From NCBI RefSeq assembly GCF_013402915.1, contig NC_050723.1, positions 1,116,001 through 1,180,000 on the forward strand: 64,000 nt of DNA, read 5' to 3'. Every line of letters begins with the position of its first letter. The first letter of the stretch is position 1. Positions 29,801 through 37,708 of this stretch are shown piece after piece. Below the pieces are notes generated by a model. The model saw nothing but the letters and a program-made list of their open reading frames with translations, did no database searches and was not told the origin of the DNA. The position numbers were made by a program, and so were the translations under genes. This DNA is from Zygotorulaspora mrakii (lineage: Eukaryota; Ascomycota; Saccharomycetes; Saccharomycetales; Saccharomycetaceae).

Positions 29801-29885
29801 TGAACTTCAATATGCGTGTCCTATATAGCCTTTTCTCATCGGCAGAAGTACTCAACAGAGATTTCTTTATCGAGTGTTCATCCAT
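26850..29885 (-). CDS. GPI13: GPI ethanolamine-phosphate transferase 3 (Gpi13/PIG-O)
   Basis: A 1011-residue membrane protein of the ER (1017 in S. cerevisiae). One N-terminal transmembrane segment (about 33-55) is followed by a lumenal alkaline-phosphatase-like catalytic domain with the metal-site motifs VVDALRFDFV (near residue 85), LIGHMLGVDHVGHKYGP (near 245) and MGDHGMDHTGNHGG (near 290). The C-terminal half has more than ten hydrophobic membrane segments. It adds phosphoethanolamine to the third mannose of the GPI precursor, the link through which proteins are attached. Convergent with SNF6 and divergent from FRA1. Confidence 0.96.
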   Translation of the reverse strand: MDEHSIKKSLLSTSADEKRLYRTRILKFRKSHTLYVLLLASLAILQFIAIAFFTRGFLLTRQVLDNVAVKDTEYGKFDKAVVLVVDALRFDFVIPVNENDPKFNSYYHNNLDFLYNSFWDQKSGSSLLLKFIADPPTTTLQRLKGLTTGSLPTFIDAGSNFDGSVIEEDNVIKQLYEQGKKIFFVGDDTWDNLFAPFLAPESEPFESLNVWDLDTVDNGVMSYFEKHLLGCEKGQRKEWDLLIGHMLGVDHVGHKYGPNHFTMREKLLQVNNFVKEIVSALDDDTLLVIMGDHGMDHTGNHGGDSKDELESVLFMYANTPGLFGNKEDSTTAYDIANLGEKYRQVNQIDLVPSISLLLGSPIPFNSLGWPIDEISNTEKERNLYSFLTLNQLSQYRNESHMVIQPERNDVLQQLWDDAMEDPSSGIRYQVEFLEICKDLWTRFDFWSINTGIILLSISLILLLDITKLIPSIVVSQMVPEFVPWIVMMSLVSNACFHGIFYVFRQPAFLEDTLWCSLLATSVGITVGCCIPILDRYSVKWIFIRFLEDLSDYWSRIGAMLLTIHALLFTSNSFTIWEDKIVSFLLITLGMLTLYEFVFLPRRHSTTALLTATISEKQGIASGASKGTANSDSLPLTRFARLLGVYHSVVLIVCTRIASTITICREEQGEFCIPSFTNKTNYSWWCLGLCLVIVGLLPACIKGYYNLSLSYQAAAPIWVDIFLKGLLFTNFIYWSVTALENTVADWSWNATIFKFTLARIIAGFALIASNIGWMMGPLCVKLNVHNTDTKSHQATILGYGNAYGAQYFLLVINAFMCIFLFNKPLAQISLYLMVNQLLSIIEIIDLLKLKENIVGPFALGLLAYLQFFTTGHQATIPSVQWDVGFILSGKITFPLTHLAVILNTFGPHIIVALSVALLTLWKQQPDVLKPQTLLGRIVSNCGMLLVYNTVLCLSSFIWVAYFRRHLMVWKIFCPRYLFAAMSLIAIQIVVTFGTIAFASGRLIRQINDIFWK

Positions 29886-30658
29886 CTACCGTACAACCTA
29901 TGGATACCTAATTTCCCTAGAACCCTATTTGGACTGACAAATACCCACTCCAATTGACGCTTAGACCCTGAACACCTGCTGACACAATTCCGAGCAGGCA
30001 TGAACCTCTTTATCGATACATCAATTATTTCATGTAAACGCCCATTTTGAACTCTTCCCTAACACGTAACCTATAGACCGAAGTCTATTTTGTCCGGGAA
30101 TCAAGTCAATCGTGAAGCTCTGAAAAAAAAAAAAAGAATCAAGCGAGCCGGACACTCGTTCGTCATGATCTTGTGTACTCCTCAGGGTAACATTCATCAA
30201 AAAAGAACTTTAAGCGAGTTTTACCGTCTGGAAATTGTCAGCGAGACGTTTTTTTTTCTAGAAACTTGCACCTGTAATTGATCTCTTTTGGACTTCAGAG
30301 CAAATAACTCGTATTGTGGTCTGCCGTTTAGATGCAGCAAAAGTAGCTTACATATATATCTTGACATTGCTAACGTTATAGCATAAGACTGAGATAGCAG
30401 TGAGGCAGCAGTACTCGATATTCGTTATTTAATCCGGAGTTGTATCAACATTGCAAGGTATATTTCACAAAGCTGGAAGTAAGATTGTTCGGTTAACAAT
30501 CTACTACTTCCGTTTTTTATTTCTTGATCTGCTGAAGGGGGAATCGTAGCACGGTAATCGGGAGATAAAACCAGCACTGAGATTGCTAGCTATTTAACAC
30601 AAGTTTAGGAGTTGTTGGTTTGATTTCTGTAAAAGAAACAGCCGCATTTGTGTGAAAA
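29886..30658. other. Divergent promoter region, GPI13 / FRA1
   Basis: About 770 bp, AT-rich with an A14-type run near 30122. No specific regulatory site called. Confidence 0.4.
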
Positions 30659-32869
30659 ATGACGACTAGAACTCAAGACTTAAATACTAGGCCTTCACTG
30701 ATGTCGATTGCACCAAGTGGACGAAATGCTGGAGCCGGTATACAAATGTCAAATGCAAGTGCAAGGCCTTTCAGGCCGTGCGCAGACTGTACATGCTCAC
30801 CAGGGTTATTATCGAGACAAAACAGGAGGTCTTCTTTGTTCTTAAAGCAGCTGGAGAACAGCAGGAGGAGAAACGCTAGAAAGCGCGGCAGTAGTGCGGG
30901 GACAGGCTCTACCGGCAATGAATCGATTTATTCCTCGGATTCACTGTGTCAGTCAAATAGAGAAATGAATACAACAGGTAGATTGTTGAGTTTGAGGAAA
31001 TTGATGAAGAAAAGAGATTTATGCTGTTACATCGTTCCCAGCGAAGACGAACATCAGTCAGAGTATGTTTCGTTCGCGGATGAAAGGAGGGCGTTCATTT
31101 CTGGCTTTACAGGTTCGGCAGGTGTCGCATGTATAACAAGAAATGTGTTGAATTTCAATGAGAATGACCCTGATGGTAGCTCCGTGCTGAGTACTGATGG
31201 ACGTTATTTCAATCAAGCATCGCAAGAGTTGGATTTTAACTGGACCTTGTTAAGACAAGGCGAAGATAAATTGACTTGGCAACAATGGTGTATTCGTGAG
31301 GCAAAAGAAATGTCTTTGGGTCTGGGAGGTAAAACTGTAAAAATTGGTGTTGATCCAAAATTAATTAGCTATGAACAAGTGAAAGCCTTTGGGAAACTCA
31401 TTCAAACAGAGGTTTTAGAATCCGAGAGTGCCTCCGTTGAGCTAGTGCCGGTGGAGGAAAATTTAATAGATTGCATATGGAGTGAATTTGAGCCCGTACC
31501 AGAAAGAAAGTTGAATGAACTGGTACTTTTGAACTTTGAATATTGTGGTGAGGAATACAAAGACAAGAAACAACGTCTAATGGAAACTCTACACAAAGAT
31601 TACCACGAATCACAAACTTTAGCAGTTGTTGCATTGGATGAGATTTGTTGGTTCCTAAATTTAAGGGGTTCGGACATTCGATACAACCCTGTTTTTTATG
31701 CATATTTATTAATCCAAAAGGATGCAACTATTCTTTTCACAGATAACGAATTCAGTGAGGAAATTGCACTCTATTTCAAGGATAACCAGATCACTGTCAA
31801 GCCGTACAAGGAAGTGTGGAACCAACTACGTGACTGTTGTATTGAATTATCAAAGAGTGAAAAGCCTAAAACCTTTTTAATCCCAGACAATTCCTCGTGG
31901 CAATTGGTTCGCCAAATTTCCGCCTCGCCATGCAAAATGATTCATTCACCAATCGATATGTTCAAGTCTATCAAAAATACGAACGAAATCAGAAATGCAC
32001 GTTCTGCTCAAGTCAAAGAAGCTGTATGTTTGGCGCAATACTTCGCGTGGTTGGAGGATCAACTGGTCAAACACGATGCGCTCATTGACGAATACAGTGC
32101 CGCAGAAAAATTGGATCAAATCAGAAAGACCCAAAAACACTATATGGGTAATTCCTTCGAGACTATATCCTCAACAGGTGCGAACGCAGCAGTGATACAC
32201 TATTCACCACCAGCAGAAGGATCCTCGATGATTGACCCAACTAAGATCTACCTATGTGATTGCGGTTCGCAGTTTACGGAGGGCACAACCGACATAACAA
32301 GAACAATCCATTTCACAGCCCCGTCCAAAGAGGAAGTCACCAACTACACCTTGGTTTTGAAAGGCAACCTAGCTGTAGAGAGACTTCATTTTCCAGAGGG
32401 CACGACGGGATTCCACATTGATGCGTTGGCGAGACAGTTCCTATGGTCACATGGTCTAGACTACAGACACGGGACAGGCCACGGCATCGGCTCTTTCCTA
32501 AACGTCCATGAGGGTCCTATCGGTATCGGACCCAGGCCCAACTTATTGAAGTTTCCCCTTAAGTCAGGCAATATCATCAGCAACGAACCGGGTTACTACA
32601 AAGATGGCGAATACGGCATCAGGATAGAAAACGATATTCTAGTCAAAGAGTCTTCTGGCGGCCTTTTCGAGGGCAAAAAATTTCTTTCGTTTGAGAATCT
32701 CACTCTAGTTCCCTACTGTAAGAAGCTCATCAATGTCAAAATGCTGACCAAGGAAGAAAAGCTGCAAGTTAACGAGCACCACGCAAGGATCTGGCATTCT
32801 ATCAGACCCTTCTTGCAGCCCCAAAGCATATCGTACAAGTGGCTGAAGAGAGAAACCGCTGCGATATGA
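30659..32869 (+). CDS. FRA1: Fra1, aminopeptidase-P-like regulator of the iron regulon
   Basis: A 736-residue protein (749 in S. cerevisiae). A Ser/Arg-rich N-terminal extension of about 100 residues is followed by two creatinase-like N domains and an M24B catalytic fold. The five metal ligands seem intact: Asp in LCDCGSQ (about 534), Asp in TTDITRT (about 545), His in HGTGHGIG (about 610), Glu in NEPGYY (about 643) and Glu in GIRIEND (about 657). In S. cerevisiae, Fra1 with Fra2 and the monothiol glutaredoxins Grx3/4 relays mitochondrial iron-sulfur status to the Aft1 regulator in the cytosol. ISA1, an Fe-S assembly gene, is two genes downstream on the same strand. Confidence 0.96.
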   Translation: MTTRTQDLNTRPSLMSIAPSGRNAGAGIQMSNASARPFRPCADCTCSPGLLSRQNRRSSLFLKQLENSRRRNARKRGSSAGTGSTGNESIYSSDSLCQSNREMNTTGRLLSLRKLMKKRDLCCYIVPSEDEHQSEYVSFADERRAFISGFTGSAGVACITRNVLNFNENDPDGSSVLSTDGRYFNQASQELDFNWTLLRQGEDKLTWQQWCIREAKEMSLGLGGKTVKIGVDPKLISYEQVKAFGKLIQTEVLESESASVELVPVEENLIDCIWSEFEPVPERKLNELVLLNFEYCGEEYKDKKQRLMETLHKDYHESQTLAVVALDEICWFLNLRGSDIRYNPVFYAYLLIQKDATILFTDNEFSEEIALYFKDNQITVKPYKEVWNQLRDCCIELSKSEKPKTFLIPDNSSWQLVRQISASPCKMIHSPIDMFKSIKNTNEIRNARSAQVKEAVCLAQYFAWLEDQLVKHDALIDEYSAAEKLDQIRKTQKHYMGNSFETISSTGANAAVIHYSPPAEGSSMIDPTKIYLCDCGSQFTEGTTDITRTIHFTAPSKEEVTNYTLVLKGNLAVERLHFPEGTTGFHIDALARQFLWSHGLDYRHGTGHGIGSFLNVHEGPIGIGPRPNLLKFPLKSGNIISNEPGYYKDGEYGIRIENDILVKESSGGLFEGKKFLSFENLTLVPYCKKLINVKMLTKEEKLQVNEHHARIWHSIRPFLQPQSISYKWLKRETAAI

Positions 32870-33281
32870 ACACCCACAAGACTACCTAATAACATAAGTA
32901 AACATATACACTAATTTTTCTTCCGCGATGCGCCTTCGCCTGAGCCTGCTAACAGTCGGCGAAAACTCCCAGTGGCAAGACCGATTGCGCGCAGGAGACC
33001 CTACAGCCGCGATCTCTCGGTACCGTAGTGTCTCGTGAGAAAGCCGTCCACTAAGAAACAAGCTGCGCAGCGCCAGTGTGCGAATCTGTACCCTTTCATT
33101 TCGCTTGCAAGACCACTGCAAAAGAACGATAACGTCCCTACCACTTGGAGCATTGTTACTGGCGATGACCACTCAACACCGGTTGCGCCATTGGCGGAAC
33201 TCTTGGAGCCTTTCACCAAGCGTTTCAGCCTTGCAAACCCAATGAACCGAACTCTATTCCCCAAATCGAAAATTATGTGGT

Positions 33282-33289
33282 TCCGCGGA
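33282..33289. promoter_or_regulatory. Pdr1/Pdr3 response element upstream of TPO1
   Basis: TCCGCGGA, an exact match to the PDRE consensus TCCGYGGA, 478 bp before the TPO1 ATG. TPO1 is a known Pdr1/Pdr3 target in S. cerevisiae. Confidence 0.75.
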
Positions 33290-33502
33290 AACCCACAGAA
33301 AAAAGCAACTCTGTTTTCGGTTTTGTTTGTTTTTCTTTCATTTTTGCCTTTGACGGGCTAGACGGCCCCGTGGCAACCTTTTTAGGCTCATCCAGGTTTC
33401 TGACCCTTTTTCCAGATCATCGGGCTTAAAGCAGGTACCTCCGTACGTATTTCCTCTTTGGGTATGTTATCCCTCCTGCCAAGCTTCGAACGAGGTACAT
33501 TT

Positions 33503-33510
33503 TCCACGGA
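33503..33510. promoter_or_regulatory. Second Pdr1/Pdr3 response element upstream of TPO1
   Basis: TCCACGGA, the reverse complement of TCCGTGGA (PDRE consensus), 257 bp before the TPO1 ATG. Confidence 0.75.
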
Positions 33511-33766
33511 TATTGCATCGTAATTGCATTTATCATCATAACACTATTTTCCAGAGATTGCGTGTTCGTGATGGAATGGAGAAATAAATAGATTGCTTAA
33601 GTATTTAAGAAGAAGGAGTAGTTTTTCTCTTTCAACCCAGCAAAAGAGTAGTTTGTTCCGTTCGTAACGAATCTTCTCTTTCATTTCACGTTGAAGAGAC
33701 TTAGAGCACTCTCATTTATATTTGTTCGAACTCTCAAGACATCTTAGATATAGAAACATCGAGGAG

Positions 33767-35542
33767 ATGGCTGCGTACTCTGAGGAATCCAATACCACTG
33801 ATCGCTCTGAGTCCAACGCAGAAGAGAAAGTCTTGACGAGAAACTCTGTGGGTTCATCTGAGTCTACAGGGACACATGAGGGAGAGGGTAGCGACGCAAG
33901 TTCGATAAGCGCTGTGCCGGAAGGTGAGCCAGCTACGTTTACGGCTGCGGCCCGGACAGCTGTGAGCAGTGGCTACGATAATGCGTCTATGACGTCGGCA
34001 GCGGAGAGCGATATCGCTGCGACGAGAAAACTGTCAAGAATTCTGACAGGCTCGGTGGATGAACAAGGGGGGGTAGAGGTAGATTACAGTGATTGTCCAC
34101 CAATGGGTGGTGATAGGCCATTCCCGCCATCGCTGCCCAGCAAAGATGCTTACGAGGTGACGTTCGACGGCCCCAATGACCCAATACACCCCTTCAATTG
34201 GCCTATGAATAAGAAGATTTTGACTTGTGTTATCTTGGGTTTGAATTGTATAGCTATTGCCATGGGTTCATCCATTTTTGCATCAGCAGTTATTCAAATT
34301 TGCGAGATTTACCATGTCATCCAGGTGGTTGCTGTTCTTGGTGTTACGTTATTCGTTATTGGGTTTGCGGCTTCTCCAGTTATCTACGCACCTCTGTCAG
34401 AAATCTATGGGAGAAGGGGTGTTCTCTGTATTGCGGCTTTTGGCTATGCGATTTTCCAATTTGCTGTAGCAACAGGTAAAGATTTACAAACGATTATGAT
34501 TTGTAGATTCTTTGGTGGTCTTATTGGTGCGGCACCGATGGCTGTTGTCCCTGCAGCATTCGCTGATATGTTCGACACCAACCTCAGAGGTAAAGCTATC
34601 TGTCTTTTTGCACTAGGTATTTTTGTGGGTCCTATTATTGCACCCGTTATAGGATCCTATATCGTGCAACATACCACTTGGAGATGGCTAGAATACGTTA
34701 TTGGTATTTTTGCATCGGTGGTTTGTGTTTCAATCGTTTTGTTTTTCGAAGAAACTCATCACCCAACTATTCTAGTTAATAAGGCAGTCATGATGAGAAA
34801 AAAAACAAATAACTGGGGTATTCATGCCGCTCATGAAGATGTTGAATTATCCATAAAGGAAATTGTCCAAAAAACTGTTACAAGGCCTATTGTGATGCTT
34901 TTCACTGAACCAGTTTTGTTATTTGTTTCAATGTACAATTCTTTTGTTTATGGTATTCTTTATCTATTGCTGGAGGCATATCCTATTGTTTTCGTCGAAG
35001 GTTACGGCTTTAGAGTAAATGGTGAATTGCCCTATTTAGCCCTGATCATCGGTATGTTCTTTGGTGGTGCTTTGATTTGGGTCTGTGAAAGAGATTATCT
35101 GAGAAGAGTGAGAAAGAATGGTGGTTTGGTTCCAGAAGCGAGATTGATCCCAATGGTTTTTGCCGGTGTTTCATTTTCCATTGGAATTTTATGGTTCTGT
35201 TGGACCGGTAACTACCATAATAAAGTTCACTGGATGGTTCCGACCGTTGGTGGCTCCTTTATCGGTTTTGGTTTAATTGGCATTTTCTTGCCATGTCTGA
35301 ACTATATTATCGAATCATATCTTCTATTAGCAGCTTCTGCCGTCGCAGCAAATACATTTTTAAGGTCTATGTTCGGTGCTGCTTTCCCTCTTTTCGCAGG
35401 TTACATGTTTCATGGTATGGGAACAAATTGGGCAGGTCTATTACTCGGCTTATTCGCTGCCGCATTGATCCCAGTGCCATTACTTTTATTAAAATATGGT
35501 AAAGGTATCAGACAAAAGTCGAAATTTGCATATTCCGGGTGA
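33767..35542 (+). CDS. TPO1: Polyamine/drug:H+ antiporter of the plasma membrane (MFS, DHA1)
   Basis: A 591-residue protein from the ATG at 33767 (MAAYSEESN). The frame extends upstream only to a TTG. A cytoplasmic Ser/Thr/Glu-rich N-terminus (about 1-145) with the conserved [13 protein letters not shown] and [17 protein letters not shown] precedes twelve transmembrane segments. MFS signatures: [11 protein letters not shown] after TM2-3, and the DHA1 motif around [12 protein letters not shown]. It exports polyamines, weak acids and xenobiotics. It is close to S. cerevisiae Tpo1 (586 residues) across the whole length, including the C-terminal [14 protein letters not shown]. Confidence 0.96.
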   Translation: MAAYSEESNTTDRSESNAEEKVLTRNSVGSSESTGTHEGEGSDASSISAVPEGEPATFTAAARTAVSSGYDNASMTSAAESDIAATRKLSRILTGSVDEQGGVEVDYSDCPPMGGDRPFPPSLPSKDAYEVTFDGPNDPIHPFNWPMNKKILTCVILGLNCIAIAMGSSIFASAVIQICEIYHVIQVVAVLGVTLFVIGFAASPVIYAPLSEIYGRRGVLCIAAFGYAIFQFAVATGKDLQTIMICRFFGGLIGAAPMAVVPAAFADMFDTNLRGKAICLFALGIFVGPIIAPVIGSYIVQHTTWRWLEYVIGIFASVVCVSIVLFFEETHHPTILVNKAVMMRKKTNNWGIHAAHEDVELSIKEIVQKTVTRPIVMLFTEPVLLFVSMYNSFVYGILYLLLEAYPIVFVEGYGFRVNGELPYLALIIGMFFGGALIWVCERDYLRRVRKNGGLVPEARLIPMVFAGVSFSIGILWFCWTGNYHNKVHWMVPTVGGSFIGFGLIGIFLPCLNYIIESYLLLAASAVAANTFLRSMFGAAFPLFAGYMFHGMGTNWAGLLLGLFAAALIPVPLLLLKYGKGIRQKSKFAYSG

Positions 35543-36303
35543 TTAAAACAAACTCATATTCCACATTATATTACTCACCTTAACTTTATTGTTCATTCTT
35601 ACGATTATGTCTTTAAAGCAAGATACCCATAACACGATAGTAGTTATAATACACTTAGAGACAATTTTAAGATCCGGATTGGTTCAGAAACTGAATCAAC
35701 CAAACATTTTTCTTACATTTATATACGCAGCATATAATCTAATGCAACGTCGATTTTTCGATTGGCAATTTGCTGCAATTAATGAACTACATGCATTGTT
35801 CTATGCAATTCGCATACGTGCATCGCCCTACATCGTAATGGCGATCACAAGCTCTCGGCTGTACGGCTAGCGTTCGATAACAACAAGCAAGCAGTATAAA
35901 GCGAAATTAATCATCGCATATGGATTATAGAGAGACATGAGTCAGTTTGAATGAGTCTTGGCCGGGTGATGAGGTCTTCGTAATCAAAAGTACGATGATT
36001 GGCTATCGGGTGTAAATCTATGAATTCGGTTACCCGGCAGTAACCATCCTCTCACTGATTTGCTCGGGGACCTTTTTTAAGTCATGCACATAAGCCGAAA
36101 GACGGCTTACAATTTATTCGTTAGGTATACTTGAGAAGAAACAAACTAGAAGAGTAACAGTTTATCTTTCTACAATCTTTTGTAGCTGTTACTCGAGGAC
36201 CGAGAGTATAAGACGATTGTTCAGACGTTGAGGTTTGGTATAAAAGATTATTTATGGACGTTGGAGTACATTAGTTAAATAAAACCAAAGGCGAAAAAAG
36301 AAG
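35543..36303. promoter_or_regulatory. ISA1 upstream region with Reb1-type site
   Basis: About 760 bp, AT-rich; TTACCCGG (Reb1 consensus) at 36030-36037. No gene supported. Confidence 0.45.
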
Positions 36304-37161
36304 ATGATTGCGCAAGTAATACGTAGGGACCGAATGGGGTTTCTGAGCCAACTAAGTCAAACGCAACGTTTTTTTGGAGGATGTGCGACGAAGTTGAACT
36401 GCTCGAGAACGAAAAATTCGGGGTCTGTCTCACACGGAAAGAGATTTCTGCAGATTTCGTTAAAAGGTGATAGCAAGTTTGGAAGAAACTCGGATTCAAG
36501 TATACCACCTCCATCTACTTCTACGGCATCTTCTACAGTATCACCACAGTGGAATTTTCAACTAGTTTCGTTACGTAAGGGACAAGAACAGATCAAGGGT
36601 CACTGTTCCAGTGGCCCGCAGGGTAGTCACAACCCTTCTTTCTCTCCGATGAAGTGGTCAAGCTACGCTATGCCTGCAAAGAGCACTTTGAAGAAGCAAG
36701 ACCAAGACGCCAATATGCAGGAGGAGGACTCCAAAATGAAACTTCAAAAAGCTGCGCAAGATGCAAAGGAAAGCAAAAAGCAAGTCACCACTGAGAATTC
36801 GATTAAGAAAAAAAGGAAGAGAACAATAAGGCCGCGCAAAGCCCTAATAACGTTGAGCACGAAGGCTATATCGCATCTTCAGGGATTGCTAGATCAGCCT
36901 GAGCCTAAGCTTATTAGAATTGGCGTCAAGAATAGAGGCTGCTCCGGCTTAACTTACGACTTGCAATACATCACAGAACCTGGAAAATTTGACGAGGTGG
37001 TTGAGCAGGATGGTGTGAAGGTATTTATTGATTCAAAAGCATTATTTAGCATTGTTGGAAGCGAGATGGACTGGGTTGATGATAAGCTATCTTCCAGATT
37101 CATCTTCAAGAATCCAAATTCAAAGGGAACTTGTGGGTGTGGTGAGAGCTTTATGGTATAG
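36304..37161 (+). CDS. ISA1: Mitochondrial [4Fe-4S] cluster assembly protein Isa1 (A-type carrier)
   Basis: A 285-residue protein (250 in S. cerevisiae). A long basic, Ser-rich N-terminal part and a Lys-rich linker suggest a mitochondrial presequence plus a variable region. The C-terminal A-type domain (about 178-285) has all three cluster-binding cysteines: one in NRGCSGLTY (about 212) and two in GTCGCGESF (about 277-279). Isa1 works with Isa2 and Iba57 to mature [4Fe-4S] proteins such as aconitase and lipoate synthase. Gene order FRA1-TPO1-ISA1-HSP104 is the same as YLL029W-YLL026W. Confidence 0.95.
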   Translation: MIAQVIRRDRMGFLSQLSQTQRFFGGCATKLNCSRTKNSGSVSHGKRFLQISLKGDSKFGRNSDSSIPPPSTSTASSTVSPQWNFQLVSLRKGQEQIKGHCSSGPQGSHNPSFSPMKWSSYAMPAKSTLKKQDQDANMQEEDSKMKLQKAAQDAKESKKQVTTENSIKKKRKRTIRPRKALITLSTKAISHLQGLLDQPEPKLIRIGVKNRGCSGLTYDLQYITEPGKFDEVVEQDGVKVFIDSKALFSIVGSEMDWVDDKLSSRFIFKNPNSKGTCGCGESFMV

Positions 37162-37708
37162 TAGTGTAACAGGTCTCCATTGCAAATGTGGAAGCTTACC
37201 TGGTTGCGCCAGCTCGCATACTAAATCCACTTATATATATTTATTCGGGTATTTATTATTTTATTAATTCAACATTATTTATTTCGTCAGCAATCATAAG
37301 GAAGCAGGCAAGAGCTGACTTCGCAACCCACGCTGGTATAGACCGTATGTATCAGTGGGAACGGAAGGTAGCTTCCGCTTCAGGTTCACTCTGTGGGGGC
37401 AGTTGTCTGATTGAAGCCATTCAGGACGTTCTTCTCCCTCAAAATGTACTACTGTCAATTCTTCGTGTATAATGATGGTTCTGGAAAACAGCGCGGGCCT
37501 CCCAGAAAATTCTGGAGGTTCCTGGAGAGTTCGTTGAAGTTAAGGGTTGAATGTAAGTTAGGAACCTTCTGAATGAGCCAGCAGAACATGTGTATATAAG
37601 AAGAGTAGCAATGTCAGAGACTGTTGAAACCTCTCATTTTAATATCCTTGTTTCTTGTTTTCTCAAAGATACATAAATCAATAGTAATAACAAACATAGA
37701 ATTGTCAG
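37162..37708. other. HSP104 promoter region
   Basis: 547 bp between ISA1 and HSP104 that hold the heat-shock elements and TATA box annotated separately. Confidence 0.6.
37478..37599 (+). promoter_or_regulatory. Heat-shock elements and TATA box of HSP104
   Basis: Inverted nGAAn/nTTCn units: gTTCtgGAAa at 37478-37487; a longer array at 37504-37533 starting aGAAaaTTCt and ending gTTCg, with degenerate units between; and gGAAccTTCt at 37561-37570. A TATATAA box follows at 37593-37599, 110 bp before the ATG. This is the layout expected for Hsf1 control. Confidence 0.8.

Larger units (their letters stand above)
32870..33766. other. TPO1 upstream region
   Basis: About 900 bp of non-coding DNA with two Pdr1/Pdr3-type sites (annotated separately). 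A TTG-initiated extension into it (from 33722) was rejected. Confidence 0.5.

Noticed and set aside
33722..33766. N-terminal extension of TPO1
   Set aside because: It begins with TTG; the first ATG at 33767 fits the family length.
35891..35904. 14-nt identity with 40668-40681 (GCAGTATAAAGCGA)
   Set aside because: A match of this length is expected by chance several times in 64 kb; flanks are only vaguely alike.
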